A stretch of DNA of 64,000 nucleotides. It comes from Leptolyngbya sp. FACHB-60. Lineage in GTDB: Bacteria > Cyanobacteriota > Cyanobacteriia > Phormidesmidales > Phormidesmidaceae. The notes under the pieces were generated by a model that saw only the letters and a list, made by a program, of their open reading frames with translations, did not search any database and was not told the DNA's origin. The position numbers and the translations under genes were made by a program. Shown piece after piece: positions 38,182 to 47,967 of this stretch (the stretch's first letter is position 1; every line of letters starts with the position of its first letter). The stretch covers positions 1 through 64,000 of the forward strand of contig NZ_JACJOX010000030.1 of assembly GCF_014695775.1 (NCBI RefSeq), given 5' to 3'.

Positions 38182-39366
38182 CTAACCGCAGCAGAGTGCT
38201 GAGCTAGTGGGATACTCTAGCGCGACCACCGGGGGACCGCAGGAGATATCTTGGTCTTGTTTGACCAGCCAGTAAGTAGTCATGCTATCGCCACTCTTGA
38301 GGCGGATAGGGCCGCGTGGCTCTAAGGTGAACTGGTCTTTAAGGTGGGAATAGGTCAGCTCTGACACTTGAATTTTCCCTGCTTCGCCAGTGGTTTCCAT
38401 AAAACTGGCGATGTTGACGGTGTCGCCCCAGAGGTCGTAGATAAACTTGCGAATGCCGATCACTCCGGCCACTACGCTGCCCGAGTTGATGCCGATGCGT
38501 AACTCAAAGGGCCGACCATCGGGTCGACAAAAGTCGCGGATGGTCATCTGCATATCGAGGGCCATGCGGGCGATTGCCTGGGCATGGTCAGGGCGCGGTG
38601 TGGGTACCCCCGCTGCCACCATGTAGGCATCGCCAATGGTTTTGATTTTTTCGAGCTTGTGGAGGGAGGCCAGCTCGTCAAACCGAGAAAACATGCGGTT
38701 GAGCAGCTGCACCAGTTCGCAGGGGGTGAGTTTGGCTGCCACGGTGCTAAAGTCCACAATGTCGGCAAATAGAATGGTGACACCGTCGAACTGATCGGCG
38801 ATCGCCTGCTCCCGTTCCTTCAGGCGCTGAGCAATTTGAAAGGGCAGCACGTTGGTCAGCAGTTCTTCGGAGCGCTGGCGCTGGCGACGCAGTTCAGCCT
38901 CGGCCAGCAGGCGCTCTTTGATTTCGGCCTGGAGCTGCTGATTTTGAGCCTCAAGCATCAGCTGCTGCCGACGCAGGGCCAGCTGATGCTTGACCCGCAG
39001 CAGTACCTCATAGGCCATAAAAGGCTTGACGATATAATCCGCTGCCCCCAGTTGAAAGGCCTGTTCTTTTTCGGCTTCCGCGTCGCGAGCCGTGAGAAAG
39101 ATTACTGGAATGTTCTGGGTGGCTGGGTCGGCTTTGAGGTGGCGACACACGGCAAAGCCATCCATAGTGGGCATGGTGATGTCGAGCAAAATGAGATCGG
39201 GAGGGGCAATGGCAATAGCGTTGAGGGCTAAAGCCCCGCTAATAGCCTTGCGACAGCGGTAGCCTTCGATCTCAAGAATGGTGGACAACACCCGCAGATT
39301 GTCAGGGATATCGTCTACCAGCAGAATATCTACATCCTGGTTGGCGTGGGGTTCGGCGGTAATCAT
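38182..39366 (-). CDS. Receiver-domain class III adenylate cyclase-like protein
   Basis: A 394-residue protein. The receiver domain (about 13-130) has phosphoacceptor Asp62 in LLDITMPTMDG. A helical linker (about 130-175) leads to a class III nucleotide cyclase domain (about 190-365). Metal-binding Asp202 (FADIVDFS) and Asp246 (TIGDAYM) are present. The adenine-selecting pair Lys242 and Asp311 is consistent with ATP as substrate, and Asn318 is present. The transition-state Arg expected four residues after the Asn (NxASR) is Phe322 (NIASFMETTG), so activity may be weak or lost. It lies eight bases after the hybrid kinase stop, so the kinase is its likely phosphodonor. Confidence 0.92.
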   Translation of the reverse strand: MITAEPHANQDVDILLVDDIPDNLRVLSTILEIEGYRCRKAISGALALNAIAIAPPDLILLDITMPTMDGFAVCRHLKADPATQNIPVIFLTARDAEAEKEQAFQLGAADYIVKPFMAYEVLLRVKHQLALRRQQLMLEAQNQQLQAEIKERLLAEAELRRQRQRSEELLTNVLPFQIAQRLKEREQAIADQFDGVTILFADIVDFSTVAAKLTPCELVQLLNRMFSRFDELASLHKLEKIKTIGDAYMVAAGVPTPRPDHAQAIARMALDMQMTIRDFCRPDGRPFELRIGINSGSVVAGVIGIRKFIYDLWGDTVNIASFMETTGEAGKIQVSELTYSHLKDQFTLEPRGPIRLKSGDSMTTYWLVKQDQDISCGPPVVALEYPTSSALCCG

Positions 39367-39374
39367 AGGTGGAG

Positions 39375-42300
39375 CTACAGGGGAACGGGTGCGGTAGGAA
39401 CAGCCGTCAGGTCGATAATGACATCGAGACGAAAATCGTTCACTAGGCGGTCTAGCCGTTGAGCCAGAACCTTCTGCTCGGCAGGAAGTTGAGCAATCAG
39501 CTGACGAACCTGCCGATCGTTGGCAGCCTGAGCTGCCTGGTGAATTTGAGCCAGCCAGTCGGGAGCCAAAGCCTTAAAATCGGCTTGGGTAAGGGGGCGC
39601 TGGTCTTTACCTGAGCTTTGTCCGTTAACGCCATGTGGGCCAACCGCGGCTGTTTTATCGTCGGCGTGCACGACTTCGGCGTATTGGTAGATGATGCCAA
39701 GGCTGCAACCAATTTGTTCTAACAGCTGATCGCGCTGGAGGGGCTTGGGCAACACAGCATTACAGCCCGCCGCGATGCAGTCAGACTGCTGCTCTTCAAA
39801 CACGCTAGCGGTGACGGCAACGATTACCGTAGCGCTGCCGTCGGGCAGCTGGCGCAGATGGCGAGCTACGCCATAGCCGTCGAGTACGGGCATTCGCATG
39901 TCGAGGCAAATGAGGTGGGGCTGCCAGTTTGTCCACAACTCGATCGCTTCTTCCCCTTGGCTGGCTTCTCGAACTTCAAACCCAACCCCTTCTAACCAGT
40001 GGCGCATAAGGAGGCGGCTTTCGGCCACGTCGTCGGCGACCAAGATGCGGTAATGGGGCTGATTGGAGGCTAGATGCACAATTGACCGTTCTGGCTTGGC
40101 GGGTTCGATCAGGGCCGTGGTAACCGCCCCGACGGGGATGCTTAAGGTAAAGGTCGAGCCCTTGCCAGGCAGGCTGGTGACCACAATGGTGCCCCCCATG
40201 AGCTGGGCAAAGTTGTTGCTGAGAGATAGTCCTAGCCCTGTACCCTCGGCGGAGTGGCGCCCCGATTGAGTTTGCTCAAACGGCTGAAACAGGCAGGAAA
40301 GCTCGTCGGCGTCGATGCCAACGCCGGTGTCTTGCACCGTGATCTCGAGCCAGTGAGTTTTGCTGTTGCCGCTATCGAGCATCAGGGCACTGCTCCGCAG
40401 CTGCGATCGCACCGTGACGCAGCCTAGGGCCGTAAATTTAATGGCGTTGCTGATCAGGTTGATCAGAATTTGTCGCAGTTTGCCCTCGTCAGCCCACAGC
40501 CGATAGGTCAGCGGCGGCGGTTGAATGACTTCCAGTCGAATGCCTTTGGCCTCGGCCTTGAGCTGCAGCATGTCGTCTACAGACTGGAGGAGATAGTGTA
40601 GATCGAACACCGCTTCATCAAGGCTGATTTTGTTAGCCTCAATTTTGGCCAGGGAGAGCACGTTGTTGATTAACCCCAGCAGGTGGTTGCCACTGCGGTT
40701 CACAATGGCAATCAAGTCACGGTGGTCATCGCTGAGGCCGTCGTCGTCATGCAAGATTTGGGTAAAACCTAGAATGGCATTGAGGGGCGTGCGCAGTTCA
40801 TGGCTCATGCTGGCCAGGAAGTCGCCCTTAGCCTGGCTGGCGGCATCGGCGGCGCGCTTGGCAATTTCTAAGGCCTGGGCCTGCTGCTGCGTCTTGCGCA
40901 GCAGGTTGGCCTGTTGTACCGCAGTGCCCAACTGCGCTCCTACCTGGAGCACCATTTTCACCTCATGGCGAGTCCAAGAACGAACCTGGTGGTGGGCATA
41001 AACCCCCAGCAACCCCCAGAGCTGACTGCCAGCGTAAATGGGCACGATAACGTAGGCGCGGATCTGCCAACGCTCTAAAAACTCTAGATAGCAGCTGTCG
41101 AACCCTTCGTCGTAAATATCGTTAACACGGTGATAGCTGCGGTCTTGGCGGAAGGTTTCGGCCTGGGTTTCTTGGAGGTAGGTGTCTTCTAGCAGCAGAT
41201 AGCCCTCATCAAAGCTGCTGTTTTGCATCTGGCGAGTACTACAGGCATCACGCTCGATAAGCGACTCACCCGTCGTTGAATCAGTCACCGTCGAGAGGGC
41301 CATGGGGTCAGCAAGGGCTTCAGCGACGACAGAGCCGCTCCAGTTTTCGTTAAAACGGTAGATCCAGGCGCGATCGCAGCTAATCGCCTGCTTAAGCTCT
41401 TGGGTAGTGGCGGCAAAAATAGTTTCTAGCTCGAGGGTTTGGCGCATGCGCTGCACAATGCGGATGACCGCCTTTTCCCGGTTGGCCACCGCACGCACGG
41501 CGTCTTCGGCTTGCTTTTGAATGGTGATGTCGCTACAGGTGCAGACCACCCGTTCGATGCCGCCGACCTCGTTGAACTGGGGGTCAGCGTTGACCAGCAG
41601 CCAGCGCGGTGAGTTGCCGATCGCAGCGCTTACCCCCATAATCACGTCTCCAATTGGGGCCTTTTGGGCAATAGCCTGCTGCACCGGCAGGTCGGCAGGT
41701 GCAAAGGGGGTGCCATTTTCGCGGCAAATTATCCCTGCTTGACCAAATACTAGAGGAGCACCATTGGCTTCGGGCAGCAGCAAAAACTGTTGAGCCGCCC
41801 GGTTGCTGATCAAAATTTCGGCTTTGGGATTGAGCAGCAGCGCCCCCACCCCCATCTCGCGAATCAGGGTGCGAAAGCGGTGTTCACTCTGGGATAACGC
41901 CTCCTTTTGCAGGCGCTGTTGAGTGAGGCGCTGGTTAATTCTCAGGGTGATGAGAATGCCTAGCAAAATCAGCCCGGCCCCCAACCCGACTGCTAACGCC
42001 AGCCAACGCCCCTCTAAATTTGGCCAAACTCCAGCCGGTTCTATGGGGGTAGAGCTGACTAAAAACACTGTCCCTCCCATGCCAATATAGTGCAGGCCGC
42101 CGATCCCCAAGCTCAGAACTAGCACTGCCAAGCGGGTGAGCCAGCGATCGCCCTGCTTGGGGCGGCGGCGCGACTGGAGGCTTAAGCCCAGGGCAACGAT
42201 CGAGGCCATGACGGCAACGGCTATCGATAGCCCCATCAGGGGCCACCGAAATCTCAGGTGGGCGGGCATCTCCATTGCGGCCATGCCGGTGTAATGCATC

Positions 42301-42668
42301 CAGGCGATCGACAGCCCCATCACAATGCCCGCTGCACTCAGACTCAACCAGCTAAATCTCGCGCGGCTGACCAACCCCAGGGCAATCCCCGCCGCCAGCA
42401 CCGCATACACTAACGAGAGACCGGTAGTGAGCAGATCGTAGTTGACCGGCAGCGGCAGCTCAAAGGCCAACATGGCTACAAAGTGGGTAGCCCAAATGCC
42501 GGTACCCATAGCTAGGGCACCGCCCGTCAGCCAAGGCCACTGCCGCCATCCCGTTGCGGCCAAAATCTGCTGCCCCAGACTCAGCGTGGTGTATGAGGCG
42601 AGAATTGCAATCCCAAAAGACAAGCAGACTAAACCAGCGTTGTAGTGACCAACAACCGTATAGGCCAT
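39375..42668 (-). CDS. Membrane hybrid histidine kinase: MHYT, PAS, GAF, kinase, receiver
   Basis: A 1097-residue sensor. An N-terminal MHYT domain (about 1-245) with seven hydrophobic helices carries the three expected motifs: THFVAM (61-66), MHYTGM (124-129) and LHYIGM (192-197). MHYT is proposed to sense gases or redox through copper. It is followed by PAS-like (about 262-385) and phytochrome-type GAF (about 405-590, CDRAWIYRFN) domains. The kinase core has His623 in SMSHELRTPLN, the N box with Asn741 and DTGVGI. A receiver with Asp923 follows, then a tail. It is the first gene of an operon with the receiver-cyclase protein. Confidence 0.94.
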   Translation of the reverse strand: MAYTVVGHYNAGLVCLSFGIAILASYTTLSLGQQILAATGWRQWPWLTGGALAMGTGIWATHFVAMLAFELPLPVNYDLLTTGLSLVYAVLAAGIALGLVSRARFSWLSLSAAGIVMGLSIAWMHYTGMAAMEMPAHLRFRWPLMGLSIAVAVMASIVALGLSLQSRRRPKQGDRWLTRLAVLVLSLGIGGLHYIGMGGTVFLVSSTPIEPAGVWPNLEGRWLALAVGLGAGLILLGILITLRINQRLTQQRLQKEALSQSEHRFRTLIREMGVGALLLNPKAEILISNRAAQQFLLLPEANGAPLVFGQAGIICRENGTPFAPADLPVQQAIAQKAPIGDVIMGVSAAIGNSPRWLLVNADPQFNEVGGIERVVCTCSDITIQKQAEDAVRAVANREKAVIRIVQRMRQTLELETIFAATTQELKQAISCDRAWIYRFNENWSGSVVAEALADPMALSTVTDSTTGESLIERDACSTRQMQNSSFDEGYLLLEDTYLQETQAETFRQDRSYHRVNDIYDEGFDSCYLEFLERWQIRAYVIVPIYAGSQLWGLLGVYAHHQVRSWTRHEVKMVLQVGAQLGTAVQQANLLRKTQQQAQALEIAKRAADAASQAKGDFLASMSHELRTPLNAILGFTQILHDDDGLSDDHRDLIAIVNRSGNHLLGLINNVLSLAKIEANKISLDEAVFDLHYLLQSVDDMLQLKAEAKGIRLEVIQPPPLTYRLWADEGKLRQILINLISNAIKFTALGCVTVRSQLRSSALMLDSGNSKTHWLEITVQDTGVGIDADELSCLFQPFEQTQSGRHSAEGTGLGLSLSNNFAQLMGGTIVVTSLPGKGSTFTLSIPVGAVTTALIEPAKPERSIVHLASNQPHYRILVADDVAESRLLMRHWLEGVGFEVREASQGEEAIELWTNWQPHLICLDMRMPVLDGYGVARHLRQLPDGSATVIVAVTASVFEEQQSDCIAAGCNAVLPKPLQRDQLLEQIGCSLGIIYQYAEVVHADDKTAAVGPHGVNGQSSGKDQRPLTQADFKALAPDWLAQIHQAAQAANDRQVRQLIAQLPAEQKVLAQRLDRLVNDFRLDVIIDLTAVPTAPVPL

Positions 42669-43038
42669 CGTGGTAGTTTCAACCGAAGACTAAACATGGA
42701 ATTGCCTAGATGCACTTTTATCTTTCCCGAACTCCCTGTATCCTCACCATTCTGTTGTGTCGGAGAGCACAATTCTTTCGGGATTGCAAAATTTCGATAA
42801 ACCGAGCTTTAGCTAAGTAAATGAACACACCACAACTCCCCAATTTTAAGGGTTGTCATGCCTTTCGTAGAGAGAAGCAGTGGTTGATTATAGAGAATTA
42901 AATTATCGTTTTGACCTAAAAATATACATTCAGCATAAAGGCCGAATCTTCCGTAGCTTTGCCCCTATCTTGAGGAAAACATGTTTTGAAATGTTTGCCC
43001 CCTCTCTTTAGGAAGATGCCACCGGTGCTCGCTCCAAT
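42669..43038. other. Promoter region of the MHYT kinase operon
   Basis: 370 bases, AT-richer than the surroundings, with no convincing gene. AAAACATGTTTT at about 42976-42987 is a short palindrome. No recognised operator is seen. Confidence 0.4.
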
Positions 43039-44796
43039 CTACATGCGCTCTAGCACCCGAATGCCCAGTAGCGAAAGGCCCAGTTTCAGGGTTTTGGCCG
43101 TTAGATCGCAGAGCAGCAGTCGCGAGGTGCGCTGGGGTTCTGCGGCCTGGAGCACTGAGCAGCGATCGTAGAACTGGTTGAACTTCTGGCTCAGCTCAAA
43201 TAGGTATTGGCAGAGCCGGCTGGGGTATAAATCCTGTGCTACCTCTCCCAGCACCTCGTCGAGCTGGAGCAGGTGGCGGGCTAGGGCAAACTCGCTGTCG
43301 TCTTCTAGGTGAATGCGGGCCTCGGCGGGCAAGTGGTCAAAGTCGATGTCGCCCTTGCGGCTAATGCCCTGCACCCGCACATAGGCGTAGAGCATGTAGG
43401 GGGCAGTGTTGCCCGCCAGCGCCAGCATTTTGTCAAAGCTAAAGATGTAGTTGCTGGTGCGGTTTTGGCTCAGATCGGCGTACTTGACAGCCCCGATACC
43501 CACCGCTTCGGCCACATCTTGAATAAATTCCTCCGTTTCCTGCCGCTCTTCGGCTTGAATGCGGGTTTCTAGGTCGGTGCGGGCGCGGCTAACGGCTTCA
43601 TCCAGCAGATCCTTCAGCTTCACCGTATCCCCGGAGCGGGTTTTAAACTTTTTGCCGTCTTCGCCCTGCACCACGCCAAAGGGCACATGGGTCAGCTCGA
43701 CGCCCGCCGGAATCCACCCCGCTTTGGCGGCGACTTGAAAGACCTGGGCGAAGTGGCTGCCCTGGCCCGCATCCACCACGTAGAGCACTCGCTCAGCCCC
43801 GTCCTGCTGGGTGCGATAGCGGATGGCGGCTAAGTCGGTGGTGGCATAGTTGTAGCCGCCGTCGGTCTTTTGAATGATCAGCGGCAGCGGGTCACCGTCT
43901 TTGTTGGTAAACCCGTCGGCAAAGACCACTTTGGCCCCCTGGTCTTCTACCAGCAGCCCGAGGGATGCCAAATCCTTCACCACGTCGGCTAGCAGGGGAT
44001 TGTAGAAGGATTCGCCGCGCTCTTGGATTTGGATATCGAGGCGATCGTAGAGTTTTTGGAACTCGTGGCGGGACTGGTCGCAAAGGGCTTTCCAGGCTTT
44101 GGTGGCGATCGCATCCCCCGCCTGCAACCCTACTACCGCCTCGCGGGAGCGGGTTTTGAAGTCGTCATCTTCATCGAAGCGTTTTTTAGCCTGCTTGTAG
44201 AAAGCTACTAGGTCGCCAATATCGACCTTGGAACCAGCTTCTAATGCCTCTGGGCAGGCTTCCTTGAGATGGGTGATCAGCATGCCGAACTGGGTACCCC
44301 AGTCGCCCACGTGGTTGAGCCGCAGCACGTCGTTGCCGATAAACTCTTGCACCCGAGCAATGGAGTCGCCAATGATGGTCGATCGTAGGTGCCCGACATG
44401 CATTTCTTTAGCAATGTTGGGGCTAGAGAAATCGACAATTACCTTTTGGGGTTCTTTAGCCGGGGCTACCCCTAGGCGGGGGTCGGCCTGCATCGCCCGC
44501 AGTTGATCTTCTAAATAGGTGGTTTTGAAGCGCAGGTTGATAAAGCCGGGGCCAGCGATTTCGGGCGGTTCGCAGAGGTCGCTGATATCGAGTTTTTCGA
44601 CAATCTGCGTAGCAATGTCGCGGGGCTTTTGCTTCAGCGGCTTGGCCAGCGACATGGCCAAATTGGCCTGGTAGTCACCAAACTTGGGATTGCTGGTGGC
44701 CACAAGCATGGGGTCAGTGCCAGCCAGATCTGCACCAAAGGCGGTGACCAAAGCCTGGTCAAACCGGGCGGTAAGTTGTGCAAGTGTAGACTTCAT
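43039..44796 (-). CDS. argS: Arginine-tRNA ligase
   Basis: A 585-residue class I aminoacyl-tRNA synthetase. The N-terminal additional domain is followed by the HIGH-type motif in [17 protein letters not shown]. The KMSKS region is replaced by [12 protein letters not shown], common in ArgRS. The DALR anticodon-binding domain ends at GIRVLERM. Length is normal. It is divergent from the cupin gene across 53 bases. Confidence 0.97.
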   Translation of the reverse strand: MKSTLAQLTARFDQALVTAFGADLAGTDPMLVATSNPKFGDYQANLAMSLAKPLKQKPRDIATQIVEKLDISDLCEPPEIAGPGFINLRFKTTYLEDQLRAMQADPRLGVAPAKEPQKVIVDFSSPNIAKEMHVGHLRSTIIGDSIARVQEFIGNDVLRLNHVGDWGTQFGMLITHLKEACPEALEAGSKVDIGDLVAFYKQAKKRFDEDDDFKTRSREAVVGLQAGDAIATKAWKALCDQSRHEFQKLYDRLDIQIQERGESFYNPLLADVVKDLASLGLLVEDQGAKVVFADGFTNKDGDPLPLIIQKTDGGYNYATTDLAAIRYRTQQDGAERVLYVVDAGQGSHFAQVFQVAAKAGWIPAGVELTHVPFGVVQGEDGKKFKTRSGDTVKLKDLLDEAVSRARTDLETRIQAEERQETEEFIQDVAEAVGIGAVKYADLSQNRTSNYIFSFDKMLALAGNTAPYMLYAYVRVQGISRKGDIDFDHLPAEARIHLEDDSEFALARHLLQLDEVLGEVAQDLYPSRLCQYLFELSQKFNQFYDRCSVLQAAEPQRTSRLLLCDLTAKTLKLGLSLLGIRVLERM

Positions 44797-44849
44797 GGTG
44801 TGTTCTAACCCCGTTGCGCTCCAAATAGTCCCTAAATTTTGCTTGGCCT

Positions 44850-45305
44850 ATGCACCGTGCTCACCCCTTAATGACCGCCGCTGCGATCGCTGCCCTGCCC
44901 GAGGCCCGCTTCATCCATCCCCTCAATCCTAAAGCAATCCGCCATGGCAGGTCGCTGGGCGATGCCGTAGGGTTTGAGCACCTTGGCGTTCACTTGGTGC
45001 GGGTCGAGCCGGGACACGACTCGACTCAGTACCACCGCCACCAGGCCGAGGAAGAGTTTATCTACATTCTCTCGGGGCGCGGGCTGGCGGAAATCGGCGA
45101 CGAGACCGTGGAGGTTGGGCCCGGTGATTTTATGGGCTTTGCTGCCGACGGGCTGGCCCACAGCCTGAGCAATCCCTTTACGGAAGACCTAGTGTACCTG
45201 GTCGGCGGCATGCGGCTGGAGTTTGACATTTGCGATTATCCCAGGGCCAACACCCGCCTGTACCGGCGAGGCGACCAACGCGACTATGTGGATTTGGCGG
45301 AATGA
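44850..45305 (+). CDS. Cupin-fold protein
   Basis: A 151-residue single cupin domain. Metal-binding motif one is visible in PGHDSTQYHRHQAEEEFIYI (two His and a Glu), and motif two in GPGDFMGFAADGLAHSL with its His. Cupins of this size are often sugar isomerases, dioxygenases or transcription cofactors; the role here is unknown. A second in-frame ATG at 44871 could be the start. Its stop overlaps the ATG of the next gene (ATGA), so the two are coupled. Confidence 0.82.
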   Translation: MHRAHPLMTAAAIAALPEARFIHPLNPKAIRHGRSLGDAVGFEHLGVHLVRVEPGHDSTQYHRHQAEEEFIYILSGRGLAEIGDETVEVGPGDFMGFAADGLAHSLSNPFTEDLVYLVGGMRLEFDICDYPRANTRLYRRGDQRDYVDLAE

Positions 45306-46129
45306 GCGATTCACCTAGTGTTCGAGCGTCAATCCCGAACGCGTATCCACCCGCCAACTGCTCCGTCTACTACCGTTTTCTTGGGGTTGACTTGGGCTGG
45401 CAAACTGGGCCTACTGGGCTCTGCTGTCTGCACGGAGACGGGGGCAAGCTGCGGCTGGTGGCGCTCGATCGCCTTCAGACCGTAGACGAAATCCTGGCGT
45501 GGATCTCTCACTGGACCGAGGGATCTACCAACGCTGTCGTCGCGGTGGATGCCCCTACTTTAATTCCTAACGAAACCGGAATGCGATCGCCCGATCGTCT
45601 TGCCCACAAGCACTTTGGCCGCTACGACGCGGGCTGCTACCCCGCCAACCTGGGCCGCCCCTTCGCCGAAAAATTAATTGCTTTTGGTCTAGCGCTCGAA
45701 TCCCTGGGCTTTCGGCACCAACCCCACAGCGAGCCCCAGCCAGAAGGATGGTTTCAGCTAGAGGTGTTTCCGCACCCAGCGACGGTGCACCTGTTTGGTC
45801 TGAGCAAAATTCTCAAGTATAAAAAGGGCACCTTAGCCCAACGCCGCCCTGAGCTAGAGAAGCTGCGGCAGTATCAGCTCTCAGTACTGCCCTCGCTAGA
45901 GCCTGCCCTCGATCTCAAGGAATCCGATTTACCCAATATTCCGTTTACTGGAGCGGCCCTAAAAGCGGTAGAAGACCAGTTCGACAGCCTCACCTGCGCC
46001 TACGTGGCCGCTCATTGGTGGACCTGGGGCGTAGAGCGAAATTGGGTGCTGGGCGATCGCACCGAGGGTTATATCGTCGTCCCCGCTCCGGTTAACGCTC
46101 CTACTCAAACCGCTACACTAAAACCTTAG
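45302..46129 (+). CDS. DUF429-family protein
   Basis: A 275-residue protein with features of DUF429: a Rossmann-like start RFLGVDLGWQTGPTG, then VVAVDAPTLIPNETGMR, GRYDAGCYPANL and EVFPHPATVHLFG. DUF429 has a ribonuclease-H-like fold suggested to bind nucleotides, with no established function. The ATG at 45302 overlaps the cupin stop; a longer frame from 45230 lies within the cupin gene and is rejected. mnmH follows after 28 bases on the same strand. Confidence 0.85.
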   Translation: MSDSPSVRASIPNAYPPANCSVYYRFLGVDLGWQTGPTGLCCLHGDGGKLRLVALDRLQTVDEILAWISHWTEGSTNAVVAVDAPTLIPNETGMRSPDRLAHKHFGRYDAGCYPANLGRPFAEKLIAFGLALESLGFRHQPHSEPQPEGWFQLEVFPHPATVHLFGLSKILKYKKGTLAQRRPELEKLRQYQLSVLPSLEPALDLKESDLPNIPFTGAALKAVEDQFDSLTCAYVAAHWWTWGVERNWVLGDRTEGYIVVPAPVNAPTQTATLKP

Positions 46130-46157
46130 CCAACCCTGAAATTTTGTCCATTCACCC

Positions 46158-47231
46158 ATGCCAAAGCCCCTCGACAGCAATGACTTTTTGCAAGGCTCTG
46201 GCCCGATTCTTGATGTGCGCAGCCCAGGGGAATTTCAGCAGGGGCACATCCCTGGCGCGATTAGCTTTCCCTTATTCACCGATGCAGAGCGTGCCCAGGT
46301 GGGCACCTGCTACAAGCAGGTGGGGCGAGAGTCGGCGGTAGAGCTGGGCTTTGACATTGCTGGCCCTAAATGCGGTGAGTTTGTGCGTGCGGCCAAGGCA
46401 TTGGCCCCTAATCGCCACCTGCGAATTCACTGCTGGCGGGGGGGCATGCGCAGCGGCGGCATGGGCTGGATTTTGGAATTGGCGGGGTTTACCGTCCACC
46501 TCCTCAATGGCGGCTATAAGGCTTACCGGCACTGGGTGCGGGAGACCCTAGCGACGCCCAAACCAATCGTGATTTTGGGCGGTATGACGGGCAGCGGTAA
46601 GACGCTGATTCTCCAGGAGCTAGCGGCTTTGGGGGAGTCAGTATTAGATCTAGAAGGTTTGGCCAACCACCGGGGCAGCAGCTTTGGGTCGCTGCTGCTG
46701 CCGCCCCAGCCTTCCACGGAGCACTACGAGAATTTGTTGGCGGACCAGTGGGCAAGATTTCCGAGCGATAGTCAAGGACTGGCCCCAAAGGGCCAACGCC
46801 CCATCTGGCTGGAGGCTGAAAGTCGCCGGGTGGGCACCTGCCGGATTCCCGACGAGCTGTTTGCGCAGATGGCTGCGGCTGCGGCGGTGGAGGTGGTGCG
46901 ATCGCTCGACGAACGCCTTGACCTGCTAGTCGAGATCTATGGCGAAGCATCCACGGAGGGTTTGGTGGAGGCAACGGAGCGAATTGGGAAGCGACTAGGA
47001 GGCGATCGCACCCAGTCTGCCGTACGGCACATTCAGTCGGGGAATCTGCGCGCCGCCTGCGCCATCATTTTGGACTACTACGATCGCACCTACCGCCACG
47101 ATCTAGAGCGCCGTCGTCGGGTTATTCCCCAGGTTGACATCCGTGGTTTGTCTCCCGCCGCCAGTGCTCGGCTGCTAGCCGAAAAGTTGCCTCAATTGGG
47201 TTCGCAGCCAGTCTCATTGAGCCAGCGCTAG
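46158..47231 (+). CDS. mnmH: tRNA 2-selenouridine/geranyl-2-thiouridine synthase
   Basis: A 357-residue enzyme (also called SelU or YbbB) that converts 2-thiouridine at the tRNA wobble position to 2-selenouridine through a geranylated intermediate. The N-terminal rhodanese domain (about 8-135) has the catalytic Cys in IHCWRGGMRSGG. The C-terminal P-loop domain has GMTGSGKT (about 143-150) and WLEAESRRVG. Both parts are intact. The window shows no selD, so the selenium supply is unseen. Confidence 0.93.
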   Translation: MPKPLDSNDFLQGSGPILDVRSPGEFQQGHIPGAISFPLFTDAERAQVGTCYKQVGRESAVELGFDIAGPKCGEFVRAAKALAPNRHLRIHCWRGGMRSGGMGWILELAGFTVHLLNGGYKAYRHWVRETLATPKPIVILGGMTGSGKTLILQELAALGESVLDLEGLANHRGSSFGSLLLPPQPSTEHYENLLADQWARFPSDSQGLAPKGQRPIWLEAESRRVGTCRIPDELFAQMAAAAAVEVVRSLDERLDLLVEIYGEASTEGLVEATERIGKRLGGDRTQSAVRHIQSGNLRAACAIILDYYDRTYRHDLERRRRVIPQVDIRGLSPAASARLLAEKLPQLGSQPVSLSQR

Positions 47232-47248
47232 GTGAATCTCGTTCTAAG

Positions 47249-47316
47249 CATCAAAAACGTCAGCACCAAGGACTTAGCGCTGGTGCTGGCGTTGATGTCA
47301 ACCGGTAACGGTTGAC
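47249..47316. terminator. Two consecutive inverted repeats between convergent genes
   Basis: CATCAA...CAGCACCA pairs imperfectly with TGGTGCTG...TTGATG (47249-47297). GTCAACCG (47297-47304) pairs with CGGTTGAC (47309-47316). They lie between mnmH and the 47336 gene, which converge, and may end transcription from both sides. The T runs are weak. Confidence 0.5.
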
Positions 47317-47335
47317 AATTGTACTGAGGATGGCT

Positions 47336-47671
47336 CTACGAGTTGGGCTGAGCCGTGACGTTGGTCGCGCCATCCACAGTCATAGCAATTTTTTTGGCTT
47401 GCTCTAGCACACCCTGAGCATCGGGGTTGTACTTCAGCACCACGGTGGAGCCGGTTTGGGCCACCCACAGGCCCACACTGTCAGATAGCCCGGCTTGATC
47501 AAACGCTAGGGCCACTCGCTTCGCTAGACCGCTCTCGTCGAACTGGCCATCAATGCCCACCTTGGCACCGTCAATTTTGGCCGTAGTGGCAGCCTGCTTG
47601 ACGTTAACTTTGGGGGAAGACTTAGCTTTTTCTTCTTCTTTTTTGCCGAACAGCTTGCCTAGAAAACCCAT
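47336..47671 (-). CDS. Small conserved protein with a BON-like domain
   Basis: A 111-residue protein. An amphipathic, Lys-rich N terminus (MGFLGKLFGKKEEEKAK) leads to a domain at about 30-108 with a helix LAKRVALAFDQAGL, strands VGLWVAQTGSTVVLKY, and AQGVLEQAKKIAMTVDGATNV. This pattern resembles a divergent BON domain, which often binds lipids or peptidoglycan. No signal peptide is visible. Function is unknown. It is divergent from leuC across 296 bases with no other gene seen. Confidence 0.65.
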   Translation of the reverse strand: MGFLGKLFGKKEEEKAKSSPKVNVKQAATTAKIDGAKVGIDGQFDESGLAKRVALAFDQAGLSDSVGLWVAQTGSTVVLKYNPDAQGVLEQAKKIAMTVDGATNVTAQPNS

Positions 47672-47967
47672 GACATATCTCCTAATAAATCGAATCTTTT
47701 TGCCTGGTGCAGGCCAACTCTGGTCAAACGTTCAATGTTTTACCCTGTGCAGTAGCCACACCACGCTGAAACTTACCCAGTGATCGTAAAGAATCGATAA
47801 GGGGACAGCAAGGGCCGCTGGGTACAGTTGTTAACTCAGCCTCCAGAGATATTTCCATCAGCTGTGGGGCAGGGGCTTTGGGATAAGATAGAACACTGGC
47901 AACGCATTCGCCGCCCCTTTCGCCGCCAACCAGTTTTAGTTTCACCGTTTTTGCCTACAGGTCTGCT

